Part shown: in pieces, positions 6,646 to 13,989 of the stretch
Layout: every line of letters begins with the position of its first letter
Position numbering within the stretch: the first letter of the stretch is position 1
From: Lacihabitans soyangensis
GTDB lineage: Bacteria > Bacteroidota > Bacteroidia > Cytophagales > Spirosomataceae
Length of the DNA: 64,000 nucleotides
NCBI RefSeq assembly: GCF_024343775.1
Contig: NZ_RJUF01000183.1
Span: forward strand, 42,386-106,385
Reading direction: 5' to 3'
Translations under genes and position numbers: made by a program
The notes under the pieces: model-generated
Seen by the model: the letters and a program-made list of their open reading frames with translations, nothing else
Databases searched by the model: none
What the model was told of the DNA's origin: nothing

Positions 6646-9216
6646 ATGAAAAAACTTTTAAATTCTAGTCTTCTAGTAGGAGCATTTTTATTTCCCCTAC
6701 TAATTTCTGCCCAAGACAAACCCATCATCAACGCCACGGTATCAGGTGTAGTATTAGACGCTAAAACCAACGAGAGAATCATCGGAGCCACTGTATCAAT
6801 CAAAGGAACCACAAATGGAGCCTCAACAGACGCCAACGGTGAGTTTGCACTTGTAACAGGTCAGAAATTGCCTTTCACGCTCATTGTTTCGTTTATCGGC
6901 TATATCAAAAAGGAACTCGTTATCAATGATAGCAAAGTAGAAATCAGAATAGAACAAGATACCAAGAACCTGGCAGATGTGGTAGTAACCTCAAGACGTA
7001 GGCAGGAGGCGGTTCAAGATATTCCGATTCCTATTTCGGTAATTCGTGGCGTAACAGTAGAAGACCAAGGAGCTTTTAACGTAAACCGTCTGAAAGAATT
7101 GGTACCTACAGTTCAATTTTATGCTTCAAATGCTAGAAATACTACTTTGAATATCAGGGGACTAGGTTCAACTTATGGACTTACCAATGACGGTATTGAT
7201 CCGGGTGTTGGATATTATGTTGATGGTGTCTATTATGCTCGTCCAGCGGCTACAGCTCTTGACTTTATAGATATCGACCAAGTAGAGGTACTTCGTGGAC
7301 CACAGGGAACTTTGTTTGGTAAAAATACTACCGCCGGTGCTTTTAACGTAACTTCTCGTACCCCAACGTTTGACCCATCGGCTAGTTTTGAGTTGAGCTA
7401 TGGTAACAAAGGATATATACAAGCAAAAGCGTCGGTTTCAGGCCCTTTGAGTAAGAAACTAGCCGCAAGGGTATCATTTACTGGAACTCAAAGAGACGGT
7501 TTGTTATACAATACACGTACACAAACCAATATTAACGACATCAATAACATAGGTGTGAGAGGGCAGTTATTATTTAAGCCTACTGATAAAATCAATTTTA
7601 CTTTCATAGCGGACGTTACAGATCAAAATCCAGTGGGTTATGGTTGGCCAGTTGCGAAGGTAGTGACCACCAAACGTGCAGCCTATCGTCAGTTCAATGC
7701 TATAATTGCCGATTTGGGCTATACCATTCCTTACAAAAGTGCATTTGAGAGAATCATAGACCAGGATACTCCATCAAGAGCAGGTAATCAATTGGGTGGT
7801 TTGTCGCTGAATGCGGATTTCAAAATTGGTGGAGGTACATTGACCTCAACTACGGCCTGGAGATACTGGAAATGGGATCCATTGAATGACCGTGACTATA
7901 CGGGCTTAAACTCATTTTCTATTTCAGCAGGAACTTCGTCGCATGACCAGTATTCACAAGAATTTAGATATTCGGGTAAAATAAATAATAAAATAAGTGG
8001 TGTTGTAGGTGCATTTGGTTTGTGGCAGGATCTAAGAACAGATCCCGTTCATACAGAAGAGGCAGGTACTGCACAATGGCGTTTTGCCCAAAGTTCTACC
8101 AGTGCTTTATGGAAAACCCCAGGTCTGTTGGATAATTTCGGTATTAAAACCACTTATGACATTATATCTTCAAGTGCGGCATTGTTTGCCCAAGCCGACT
8201 GGGCCATTACTGAAAAACTACATGTTTTACCGGGTATCAGGTATAATAAAGATACCAAAAAGGTTAATTATAGCCGTGTAACCTATGGTGGTTTACAAAC
8301 CACGGATCCAGCATTGTTGGCTTTGAAGAATGGTGTTTATAGTAACCAAACCTTCGACATAGATGCCAATGAGGATAACTTTTCAGGCCAGTTAACTTTA
8401 CAATACAAGGTTAACAAGAATGTAAATTCTTTTGCAACCTACTCATTGAGTTACAAGCCTATTGGAGTGAATGTAGGAGGGTTGCCAACCGCCAATGGTA
8501 GAGTGTTAACAGAGTTAGCTACCGTTAAGCCAGAAGCGGTTTCGCATTGGGAATTCGGTGTAAAAACCAAGCCAACTGCGAGTTCAGTGTTAAACATAGT
8601 TTTCCATAATACCAACATCAAAGACTATCAAACACAAGTACAAACACCGGAACCTGGTGTGAATAGGGGTTATTTGGCCAATGCAGAAGAGGTGAATGTG
8701 CTTGGAATTGAAGTTGATGGAAGTATCAGAGTCAACAACCACTTTACGTTCAATGGAGCATTTGCTTACACAGACGGAAAATATGTAAAATTCACCAATG
8801 CACCTGTGCCTATTGAAGAAGTTGGAGGGCCAACAGCCTTCAAAGATATTTCCGGTAGTGTTTTGCCAGGAATTTCTAAATATGCAGGATCATTGGGTAC
8901 CGAAATCACCGGAAAAGGTAGCTTGTTTGGCCTAAAAGGTAACTACTTTGGTGGCTTAGATGTATATTATCGTTCTACGTTTTCTTCAAGTCCATCCCCT
9001 TCACAATTCTTAGATATTGAAGGCTATGCCTTGCTAAACGGCAGAGTTGGTTTCAGAGCTTCAAATGGTATTTCACTATTTGTTTGGAGCAGAAACTTAG
9101 GTAATAAGGACTACTACGAGCAACTTTTGGTAGCTCTAGGAAGTGCAGGCCAAATCGGTGGTATTTTGGGTGATCCACGTACCTACAGTGTAACTCTGAG
9201 ATTTACACTTAACTAA
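6646..9216 (+). CDS. TonB-dependent outer-membrane receptor with carboxypeptidase-regulatory-like N-terminal domain
   Basis: An 856-residue protein with signal peptide MKKLLNSSLLVGAFLFPLLISAQ. Residues about 33-110 are a CarboxypepD_reg-like domain (VSGVVLDAKTNERIIGATV). Then come a TonB-box-like stretch, a plug domain (LNIRGLGSTYGL, VDGVYYARP, VEVLRGPQGTLFGKNTTAGAFNV), and a 22-strand barrel ending in a beta-strand with terminal TLRFTLN. This is the classic siderophore/small-molecule type rather than a SusC. The ATG at 6646 was chosen over the in-frame ATG at 6589, which lies inside the conserved leader and would mask the signal peptide. A candidate Rrf2 operator and a riboswitch-like leader precede it, so it is probably expressed under sulfur limitation. 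Substrate unknown, possibly an organosulfur compound. Confidence 0.92.
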   Translation: MKKLLNSSLLVGAFLFPLLISAQDKPIINATVSGVVLDAKTNERIIGATVSIKGTTNGASTDANGEFALVTGQKLPFTLIVSFIGYIKKELVINDSKVEIRIEQDTKNLADVVVTSRRRQEAVQDIPIPISVIRGVTVEDQGAFNVNRLKELVPTVQFYASNARNTTLNIRGLGSTYGLTNDGIDPGVGYYVDGVYYARPAATALDFIDIDQVEVLRGPQGTLFGKNTTAGAFNVTSRTPTFDPSASFELSYGNKGYIQAKASVSGPLSKKLAARVSFTGTQRDGLLYNTRTQTNINDINNIGVRGQLLFKPTDKINFTFIADVTDQNPVGYGWPVAKVVTTKRAAYRQFNAIIADLGYTIPYKSAFERIIDQDTPSRAGNQLGGLSLNADFKIGGGTLTSTTAWRYWKWDPLNDRDYTGLNSFSISAGTSSHDQYSQEFRYSGKINNKISGVVGAFGLWQDLRTDPVHTEEAGTAQWRFAQSSTSALWKTPGLLDNFGIKTTYDIISSSAALFAQADWAITEKLHVLPGIRYNKDTKKVNYSRVTYGGLQTTDPALLALKNGVYSNQTFDIDANEDNFSGQLTLQYKVNKNVNSFATYSLSYKPIGVNVGGLPTANGRVLTELATVKPEAVSHWEFGVKTKPTASSVLNIVFHNTNIKDYQTQVQTPEPGVNRGYLANAEEVNVLGIEVDGSIRVNNHFTFNGAFAYTDGKYVKFTNAPVPIEEVGGPTAFKDISGSVLPGISKYAGSLGTEITGKGSLFGLKGNYFGGLDVYYRSTFSSSPSPSQFLDIEGYALLNGRVGFRASNGISLFVWSRNLGNKDYYEQLLVALGSAGQIGGILGDPRTYSVTLRFTLN

Positions 9217-9229
9217 TCTTTAGTTTTTT

Positions 9230-9259
9230 GGGAGTAGGAGTTTATCTACTCCCATTTTT
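9230..9259 (+). terminator. Hairpin terminator after the TonB receptor gene
   Basis: GGGAGTAG (9230-9237) pairs perfectly with CTACTCCC (9246-9253), followed by ATTTTTA. It sits 14 nt after the stop codon. Confidence 0.85.
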
Positions 9260-9263
9260 AAAC

Positions 9264-9334
9264 TTTCGTGGCAATCATAGGGGTTGGCAAGGTTTCATAA
9301 ACCTAGTTTGGTGGTTCGAACCCACCCACGAAAA
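9264..9334 (+). tRNA. tRNA-like element with CAT anticodon (functional status doubtful)
   Basis: A perfect 7-bp acceptor stem forms between TTTCGTG (9264-9270) and CACGAAA (9327-9333). A perfect T-arm GGTGG-TTCGAAC-CCACC spans 9310-9326. The anticodon arm AAGGT-TTCATAA-ACCTA (9289-9305) has a 7-nt loop reading CAT (Met or Ile2) and one A-A mismatch at the stem base. Total length 71 nt is normal. The D-arm is weak (CAAT/GTTG with T-G) and the usual U8 is missing; CCA is not encoded. It begins 5 nt after a terminator and ends 11 nt before the Rrf2 gene. It may be a decayed tRNA, an unusual tRNA, or a tRNA mimic in the rrf2 leader. Confidence 0.45.
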
Positions 9335-9345
9335 CAAAATCATTT

Positions 9346-9735
9346 ATGGGATTTACAAAAAAGACAATTTACACCATTAAGGCATTGGTTTTTCTGAATA
9401 AAAAAGAGAGGCTGATTAATGTTTCGGAGATTGTAAAAGGTACTGAAATTCCGAAAAAGTTTTTAGAGAGTATCATGCTCGAACTTAAAAAGAATGGGTT
9501 TGTGGAGAGCTTTCAAGGTAAATTAGGAGGATATAGGTTACTTAGAAAACTTGAAGATATTCCTGTTTTGGAAATATTAAACTTTACCGAGTGTAAGGTT
9601 AGGCTTACAACGGAATGTGGCGAAAATTGCGAATGCATAAGCAAGGTAGACTGTAGGTTTAAGGCATTGAATCATGAGATATTATCTTATTATCTAAAAA
9701 CTCTTCAGAACCTCAAAGTTCTTGATTTTGCCTGA
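9346..9735 (+). CDS. Rrf2-family transcriptional regulator with Cys-rich sensor region
   Basis: A 129-residue protein with an N-terminal winged helix-turn-helix (residues about 5-70; IPKKFLESIMLELKKNGFVES and the wing GKLGGYRL) and a C-terminal dimer/sensor part. Five cysteines at 83, 91, 95, 97 and 103 lie where IscR and related Rrf2 proteins bind an Fe-S cluster, although the spacing differs from the IscR C-x5-C-x5-C pattern. Rrf2 proteins include IscR, NsrR, RsrR and the cysteine regulator CymR. Neighbouring genes concern sulfur and thiols, and a shared dyad occurs at five nearby promoters, so I infer a local sulfur or thiol-redox repressor. No promoter is visible between it and the upstream tRNA-like element. 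Confidence 0.88.
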   Translation: MGFTKKTIYTIKALVFLNKKERLINVSEIVKGTEIPKKFLESIMLELKKNGFVESFQGKLGGYRLLRKLEDIPVLEILNFTECKVRLTTECGENCECISKVDCRFKALNHEILSYYLKTLQNLKVLDFA

Positions 9736-9936
9736 TGAAAAAGCTGGTTTTTTTTAAAAATTAATGACTTTGAATTTAATAAAATTAAGCTATTTGGTTT
9801 GTAAAAAATAACACTCAAACATGCTCTATTAATTGTAAATGTAAGATTGGGTAAACAGGAAATGATAATAAATTTTGAAGTGTTTAGAATATTCAACTTT
9901 AGACCTCAATACTAGTAATTTAAAGATTAATCAAAT

Positions 9937-10680
9937 ATGAAAATTTTGATATTAATTGTTCTTTGTTCTTTTTCATTTTCGGGGTCATTTGCTCAAAGAA
10001 TTACTCAAACTGACCAGCAATTGTGGTTGGGGTATTTTAATCAAATTCGTTTTAGCAATAAATGGGGTTTGTGGTTTGATACGCATTTTCGTACAACAGA
10101 CCAATTTGTAAAAGAGCCTTCAAAGTTTTTGGCAAGAGTTGGTGCTATGTATTATATCAATGACAATTTGAAATTTACAAATGGGTATACTTTTGCTAAT
10201 CATTTTCCCGAGGAAGCTCACCCAGAAATATCACAGCCTGAACACCGATTATGGCATCAGTTTCAACAGCACAATACATACGGAAAAGTTAGAACAATGC
10301 ATTGGCTTCGCCTAGAAGAACGTTTTCGTAGAAATTATAAAGATAACCAATTGGTGGATGGGTACAGATTCGATGAAAGAATAAGAGCTAATTATTTGAT
10401 AAACGTGCCTTTGAGCAAAAAAGGAATAGTCCCAAAGACATTTTCGGCGATTGTAAATGACGAAGTAATGCTGAACCTTTCAAAAAAAAATATTTACAAC
10501 ACCTTTGACCAGAACAGGTTATTTGTTGGTTTAGCCTATAATGTTTCGTCACACTCCAATTTGCAATTTGGGTATATGAATGTGTATCAACAGCTTGCTG
10601 CTGGAAATAGATATTTGAATTTGAACACTATTCGAATATTTTATTTTCAAAATTTAGACTTCCGTAAAAAAGATAAATGA
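9937..10680 (+). CDS. DUF2490 outer-membrane beta-barrel-like protein
   Basis: A 247-residue protein with signal peptide MKILILIVLCSFSFSGSFAQ. It carries DUF2490 hallmarks: QQLWLGYFNQIRFSNKWGLWFDTHFRT at the mature N terminus (in two parts LWLGYFNQIRF and WGLWFDTHFR), RLWHQFQ, HWLRLEERF and FDQNRLFVGLAY. Members are thought to be outer-membrane barrels of unknown function. Its stop overlaps the ATG of the next, homologous gene (ATGA at 10677-10680), so the two are translationally coupled paralogues. A third paralogue lies at 41542. Confidence 0.85.
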   Translation: MKILILIVLCSFSFSGSFAQRITQTDQQLWLGYFNQIRFSNKWGLWFDTHFRTTDQFVKEPSKFLARVGAMYYINDNLKFTNGYTFANHFPEEAHPEISQPEHRLWHQFQQHNTYGKVRTMHWLRLEERFRRNYKDNQLVDGYRFDERIRANYLINVPLSKKGIVPKTFSAIVNDEVMLNLSKKNIYNTFDQNRLFVGLAYNVSSHSNLQFGYMNVYQQLAAGNRYLNLNTIRIFYFQNLDFRKKDK

Positions 10681-11428
10681 GAGTTCTTCACTCTCAGCAA
10701 TCTAATTTGCTAATAATTTTTTTTGTGGCAATTATCTGTTGTTCTGTTAGTTACGGCCAAAAGTCAGATTCCGTAGTGGTGGGAAATCAATTGTGGCTGG
10801 GTAACTACACAAAAATCAGGTTTTCAGACCATTGGGGATTATGGCTGGAGCCGCATTTGAGAAGGACAGACAATTTCACCAACAAACCGTTTCAGACAGT
10901 GGCAAGAGTGGGGGCAATTTATTTTTGGATGATGCAAGTCAGCTGTTGGCTGGTTACACTTTTTCAAATTTTGGTTCTGAATACCAGCGGTTTAACGGTG
11001 TTGAAAACGAACAAAGAATATGGCAACAGTTCCAGTCTGCTTCATACCTAAGTAGAAGATTTAAACTTTCTCATTGGGTTAGACTTGAGGAGTGTTTTAT
11101 GAATCAAGTCGTAGAAAGCAAATTTGAAATGCGTGCGAACGGAAATTTGAATTTTTCAGTGGATTTGGCATATTGGAAAAAGCAGAAAGGTATGTTGTCG
11201 ATAGTGGTTTACGATAATTTTTTCCTTTATCTGAGAAATGTCACTGCTGGACAAGACATTTTTGATCAGAACAGATTCTTTTTAGGATTGGCTTATCCGA
11301 GCAACAAGAGAAATTACTTGCAAATCGGATATCTCCTTGTGAATCAGTTGAATAGAAATGAAGTCTATACAAGAAATCATAACATAGGCATTTATTGGTT
11401 TCAAAACATCAACAATATTAAAAGATAA
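10677..11428 (+). pseudogene. Second DUF2490 gene, split by a single-base frameshift
   Basis: The first frame (10677-10926) encodes a signal peptide and the family start (NQLWLGNYTKIRFSDHWGLW, RTDNFTNKPFQ, ARVGAIYF). The frame then shifts, and the +2 frame continues with DDASQLLAGYTF, IWQQFQSASYL, HWVRLEECF and FDQNRFFLGLAY to a stop at 11428. Alignment with the upstream paralogue puts the break at the T-run 10922-10926: one extra T would restore the full protein of about 250 residues. Both halves are well conserved, which suggests a recent lesion, a homopolymer sequencing error, or slippage. The gene starts inside the stop codon of its paralogue. Confidence 0.85.
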
Positions 11429-11432
11429 GATA

Positions 11433-12152
11433 ATGAAACTAGATATTTTATTTTTTGCAGCTCATCCAGACGACGTGGAGGTCGTAGCAGGAGGAATAAT
11501 TTTGAAACACTTGGCATTGGGTAAAAAAGTAGGTATAATTGATTTCACGTGTGGTGAGTTAGGCACTAGGGGCAATGCTGAAATAAGAATTATAGAAGCG
11601 ACAATGGCCTCAAGTATTCTTGGACTGAGTTATAGAGCTAACCTAAATTTTGCAGACTGTTTTTTCGAGGTCTCTAAGCCCAACATAATGAAGGTAGTGG
11701 AATGTATTCGTAAACATCAGCCCGAAATAGTCATCACAAACCCAGAAATTGATCGACACCCAGACCACGTGAGGGCATCAAAAATAGTGAAGGAGGCGGT
11801 TTTTATTTCTGGTCTTGAAAAAGTGACTACGCTAAATGAGTATGGCGAAAAGCAAATTCCGTGGAAGCCCAATTCTTTGCTTTACTACATTCAAGATACT
11901 TATATTGAACCCAATTTATATTTTGACATTACGCCATTTTATGAAACCAAGGTTAAGGCCTTCAAGGCTTATAAAAGTCAATTCTTTGATCCAGAGAGCA
12001 ATGAACCCGAAACTATAATCTCAACCCCAGAATTTTTCAGAAGGGTAGAAGCCCGCAACATAGAATTTGGTAGAAGAATAGGAGTAAAATATGCTGAGGG
12101 ATTGGTTAGAGAAAAGGCAATTGGTATCCACAGTTTGTTCGATGTGATTTAG
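11433..12152 (+). CDS. bshB1: Bacillithiol biosynthesis deacetylase BshB1
   Basis: A 239-residue cytosolic LmbE/PIG-L-family zinc deacetylase. The metal motif AHPDDVE is at residues 10-16; CGELGTRG follows near 44-51, and the second metal motif HPDH near 108-111. The C-terminal EARNIEFGRRIGVKYAEG matches BshB1. The enzyme deacetylates GlcNAc-malate to GlcN-malate in bacillithiol synthesis, the low-molecular-weight thiol that replaces glutathione in many Bacteroidota. It starts 4 nt after the second DUF2490 gene, so it is probably co-transcribed with it. Placement beside an Rrf2 regulator and a sulfur-uptake cluster fits thiol homeostasis. Confidence 0.9.
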   Translation: MKLDILFFAAHPDDVEVVAGGIILKHLALGKKVGIIDFTCGELGTRGNAEIRIIEATMASSILGLSYRANLNFADCFFEVSKPNIMKVVECIRKHQPEIVITNPEIDRHPDHVRASKIVKEAVFISGLEKVTTLNEYGEKQIPWKPNSLLYYIQDTYIEPNLYFDITPFYETKVKAFKAYKSQFFDPESNEPETIISTPEFFRRVEARNIEFGRRIGVKYAEGLVREKAIGIHSLFDVI

Positions 12153-12309
12153 CGACATTTTTGTACTATTTCTATATATTTTTTTCGGTGATAGACTGTT
12201 TTGTAAAATAAACAAATGATGCAAATAATTATAAGTCAACAATTTGTGTATTTTCACGAAACACAAAAATAAAGTTCAAGTTTTTGTTGCGATTTATTAT
12301 TTATATAAA

Positions 12310-12342
12310 TATCTTTGTCTATCGATTAAGTAGATTATTAAA
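12310..12342 (+). promoter_or_regulatory. Promoter of the FGE-SusCD-sulfatase cluster with candidate Rrf2 box (site E)
   Basis: TATCTTTG at 12310-12317 is a -7 element. It is followed at once by TCTAT-CGATTAA-GTAGA (12318-12334) and TTATTA. The dyad therefore covers the transcription start, a classical repressor position. The same dyad occurs at four other promoters in this region. Confidence 0.55.
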
Positions 12343-12577
12343 CTTGTTGCTGTTAACCACCAACAGCAAGTAAAAGAATCAAACAATGAAAGATTTCTGT
12401 AATTATCCTCTTTTTGTGGTTAATCATTCCATTTCCATATTTGGCTTGACAAGCCGAATGTGCTGTTGTTGCTAATTTTCATTTCATCAATTCCGACATT
12501 TCCTAGAAACCACTGCTGAAGTAGTTTGGTGGTTAAATTGCTTTGGCAGCTGGTTCTGGGATATTAATATTCTCATT
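12343..12577 (+). other. Long 5' leader with long-range complementary arms
   Basis: No open frame of note lies in these 235 nt between the promoter at 12310 and the ATG at 12578. TTAACCACCAA (12353-12363) is exactly complementary to TTGGTGGTTAA (12526-12536). A local hairpin TTGCTGTT/AACAGCAA surrounds the first arm, so two alternative folds exist. It does not share the conserved core of the leaders at 6501 and 13852. It may be a regulatory RNA; no ligand is suggested. Confidence 0.4.
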
Positions 12578-13405
12578 ATGAAATCACTTATATGTTTTTT
12601 GGGTTTGTTGTTGCTAACTAGCTCCATCACTGACAATCAAAGGTCTGTGGTGTTTGAAGGAGGTATTTTCAAAACAACCGACCCTGAAACCAACAGACCC
12701 AAGACTGTAAAAATAGGCAGCATTGAGGTTGATAGATATTTGGTTACTGTGGGCGAATACCAAGAATTTGTAAACACCACAGGTTACAAAACGCAGGCTG
12801 AACAATATGGGAATTCCATCATTTTTGATTCAAAAACCCAAAAATGGGAGTTAGTCGAAGGTGCAAACTTCAGGTTTCCGTTTGGGCCAAATGCTTCACC
12901 AGCTATTTTGAATCATCCAGTGACGCAGATTTCATGGTACGATGCAGTGGCCTATGCCAAATGGAAAGGAAAAAGACTCCCAACTGACGCAGAGTGGGAG
13001 TATGTGGCCAAATCGAGAGGCAAATCAAAGGAAATTTATCCCTGGGGAAGTCAAGATTTTGTGGATGGGAAATATTTAGCGAATAGCTGGCAGGGGGCTT
13101 TTCCTTATTACAACTCTGGTGCTGACGGTTTTCTAACTACCTCACCAGTTGGTTTTTTTGGAGAGGATAGGTCGGGCCTCACCGACATGGGAGGCAATGT
13201 ATGGCAATGGTGTCAAGATGCCGTTCAATCCACTGGCTGCAACGCTGAGGATGATTTGAGTGTAAGAAGAATCTGCCGTGGAGGGTCTTTTATGTGTGAC
13301 AAAAATGTTTGTCATGGATACAAAATCGGCAACCGCACCAACTCTACACCAGAGTCGGGCATGGTACATATAGGATTTAGATGCGTTAAAGATATTAAAA
13401 TTTAA
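12578..13405 (+). CDS. Exported formylglycine-generating enzyme (sulfatase-modifying factor)
   Basis: A 275-residue SUMF1/FGE-fold protein with a signal peptide (residues 1-20). Family motifs run in order: VGEYQEFVNTTG, HPVTQISWYDAVAYAKW, KRLPTDAEWEYVAKS, YPWG, DMGGNVWQWC and RGGSFMCDKNVCHGYK. The last contains Cys240 and Cys245, the same C-x4-C pair that binds copper and catalyses oxidation in true FGEs; most FGE-sulfatase paralogues such as PvdO or EgtB lack it. It should oxidise the Cys of CxPxR sulfatases to formylglycine. The signal peptide suggests it works in the periplasm on exported sulfatases. A matching Cys-type sulfatase lies four genes downstream in the same direction. Confidence 0.85.
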   Translation: MKSLICFLGLLLLTSSITDNQRSVVFEGGIFKTTDPETNRPKTVKIGSIEVDRYLVTVGEYQEFVNTTGYKTQAEQYGNSIIFDSKTQKWELVEGANFRFPFGPNASPAILNHPVTQISWYDAVAYAKWKGKRLPTDAEWEYVAKSRGKSKEIYPWGSQDFVDGKYLANSWQGAFPYYNSGADGFLTTSPVGFFGEDRSGLTDMGGNVWQWCQDAVQSTGCNAEDDLSVRRICRGGSFMCDKNVCHGYKIGNRTNSTPESGMVHIGFRCVKDIKI

Positions 13406-13411
13406 AAGACC

Positions 13412-13849
13412 ATGAGTTTTGAATTAGAATGTCCAGTGGACTTTAAAACAATCGATGAAAACAAAGCCAGATTTACGGCTCTTTGGGTTTTCCTATTAAC
13501 CATTACATTTTTGGTGGTTGAAAATTGGCTTCCTATAGGTCTTTTACTTTTTGACTTTAGTCTAAGGGCCTTTGAGTCTGGCAAATTTAGTCCATTAAAT
13601 AAGCTGTCTGATTTCGTAATCAACCTCGTTAAAATTGATCCCAAACCAATAGATCAAGCACCTAAAATTTTCTCTGCTAAAATAGGCTGGTTTTTCTCCA
13701 TTTCAATTATTGTGGCACTTTGGTTTGAAGGGTCCGATATTGCCATCATTTTGGCAGCTGTTTTAGCTCTTTTTTCATTATTGGAATCCTCCATTGGGTT
13801 TTGTGCGGGATGTTATGTATATACTATTTTAAAAAAAATATTAAAATGA
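13412..13849 (+). CDS. DUF4395 membrane protein
   Basis: A 145-residue protein with three or four hydrophobic helices (about 23-45, 90-108 and 110-140). Family features are the N-terminal CPVDFKTIDENKARFTA, FSPLNKLSDFV in the loop, and the C-terminal FCAGCYVYTIL with a Cys pair. DUF4395 proteins are commonly found next to rhodanese and sulfur-transfer genes, but no activity is established. It begins 6 nt after the FGE gene and is followed directly by the conserved RNA leader of the susC gene, so it is the second gene of the transcript. Confidence 0.85.
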   Translation: MSFELECPVDFKTIDENKARFTALWVFLLTITFLVVENWLPIGLLLFDFSLRAFESGKFSPLNKLSDFVINLVKIDPKPIDQAPKIFSAKIGWFFSISIIVALWFEGSDIAIILAAVLALFSLLESSIGFCAGCYVYTILKKILK

Positions 13850-13851
13850 AA

Positions 13852-13967
13852 CGATGTTGTAAAAAATAAAAAACCAGCCCGGCGGCAACCGAACTGGCAG
13901 AAGCTTAACCAAAAACAAGTTCATCGCGAAATGAATATCGGAAACCAGGTTTCCAAATCTTATTTTT
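13852..13967 (+). ncRNA. Riboswitch-like structured leader of the susC gene (copy L2)
   Basis: CGATGTTGT (13852-13860) pairs with ACAA (13915-13918) and CATCG (13922-13926) around a 3-nt bulge, exactly as in the leader at 6501. One base pair is G-C here and G-U there. CCAG (13874-13877) pairs with CTGG (13894-13897) around a 16-nt loop with GCAACC. A perfect GGAAACC/GGTTTCC palindrome (13940-13954) and a TCTTATTTTTT tract follow. It is inside the operon, between DUF4395 and SusC, so it could attenuate only the downstream SusCD-sulfatase part. Confidence 0.6.
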
Positions 13968-13989
13968 TAATTAAACCAATACAAAGTAA

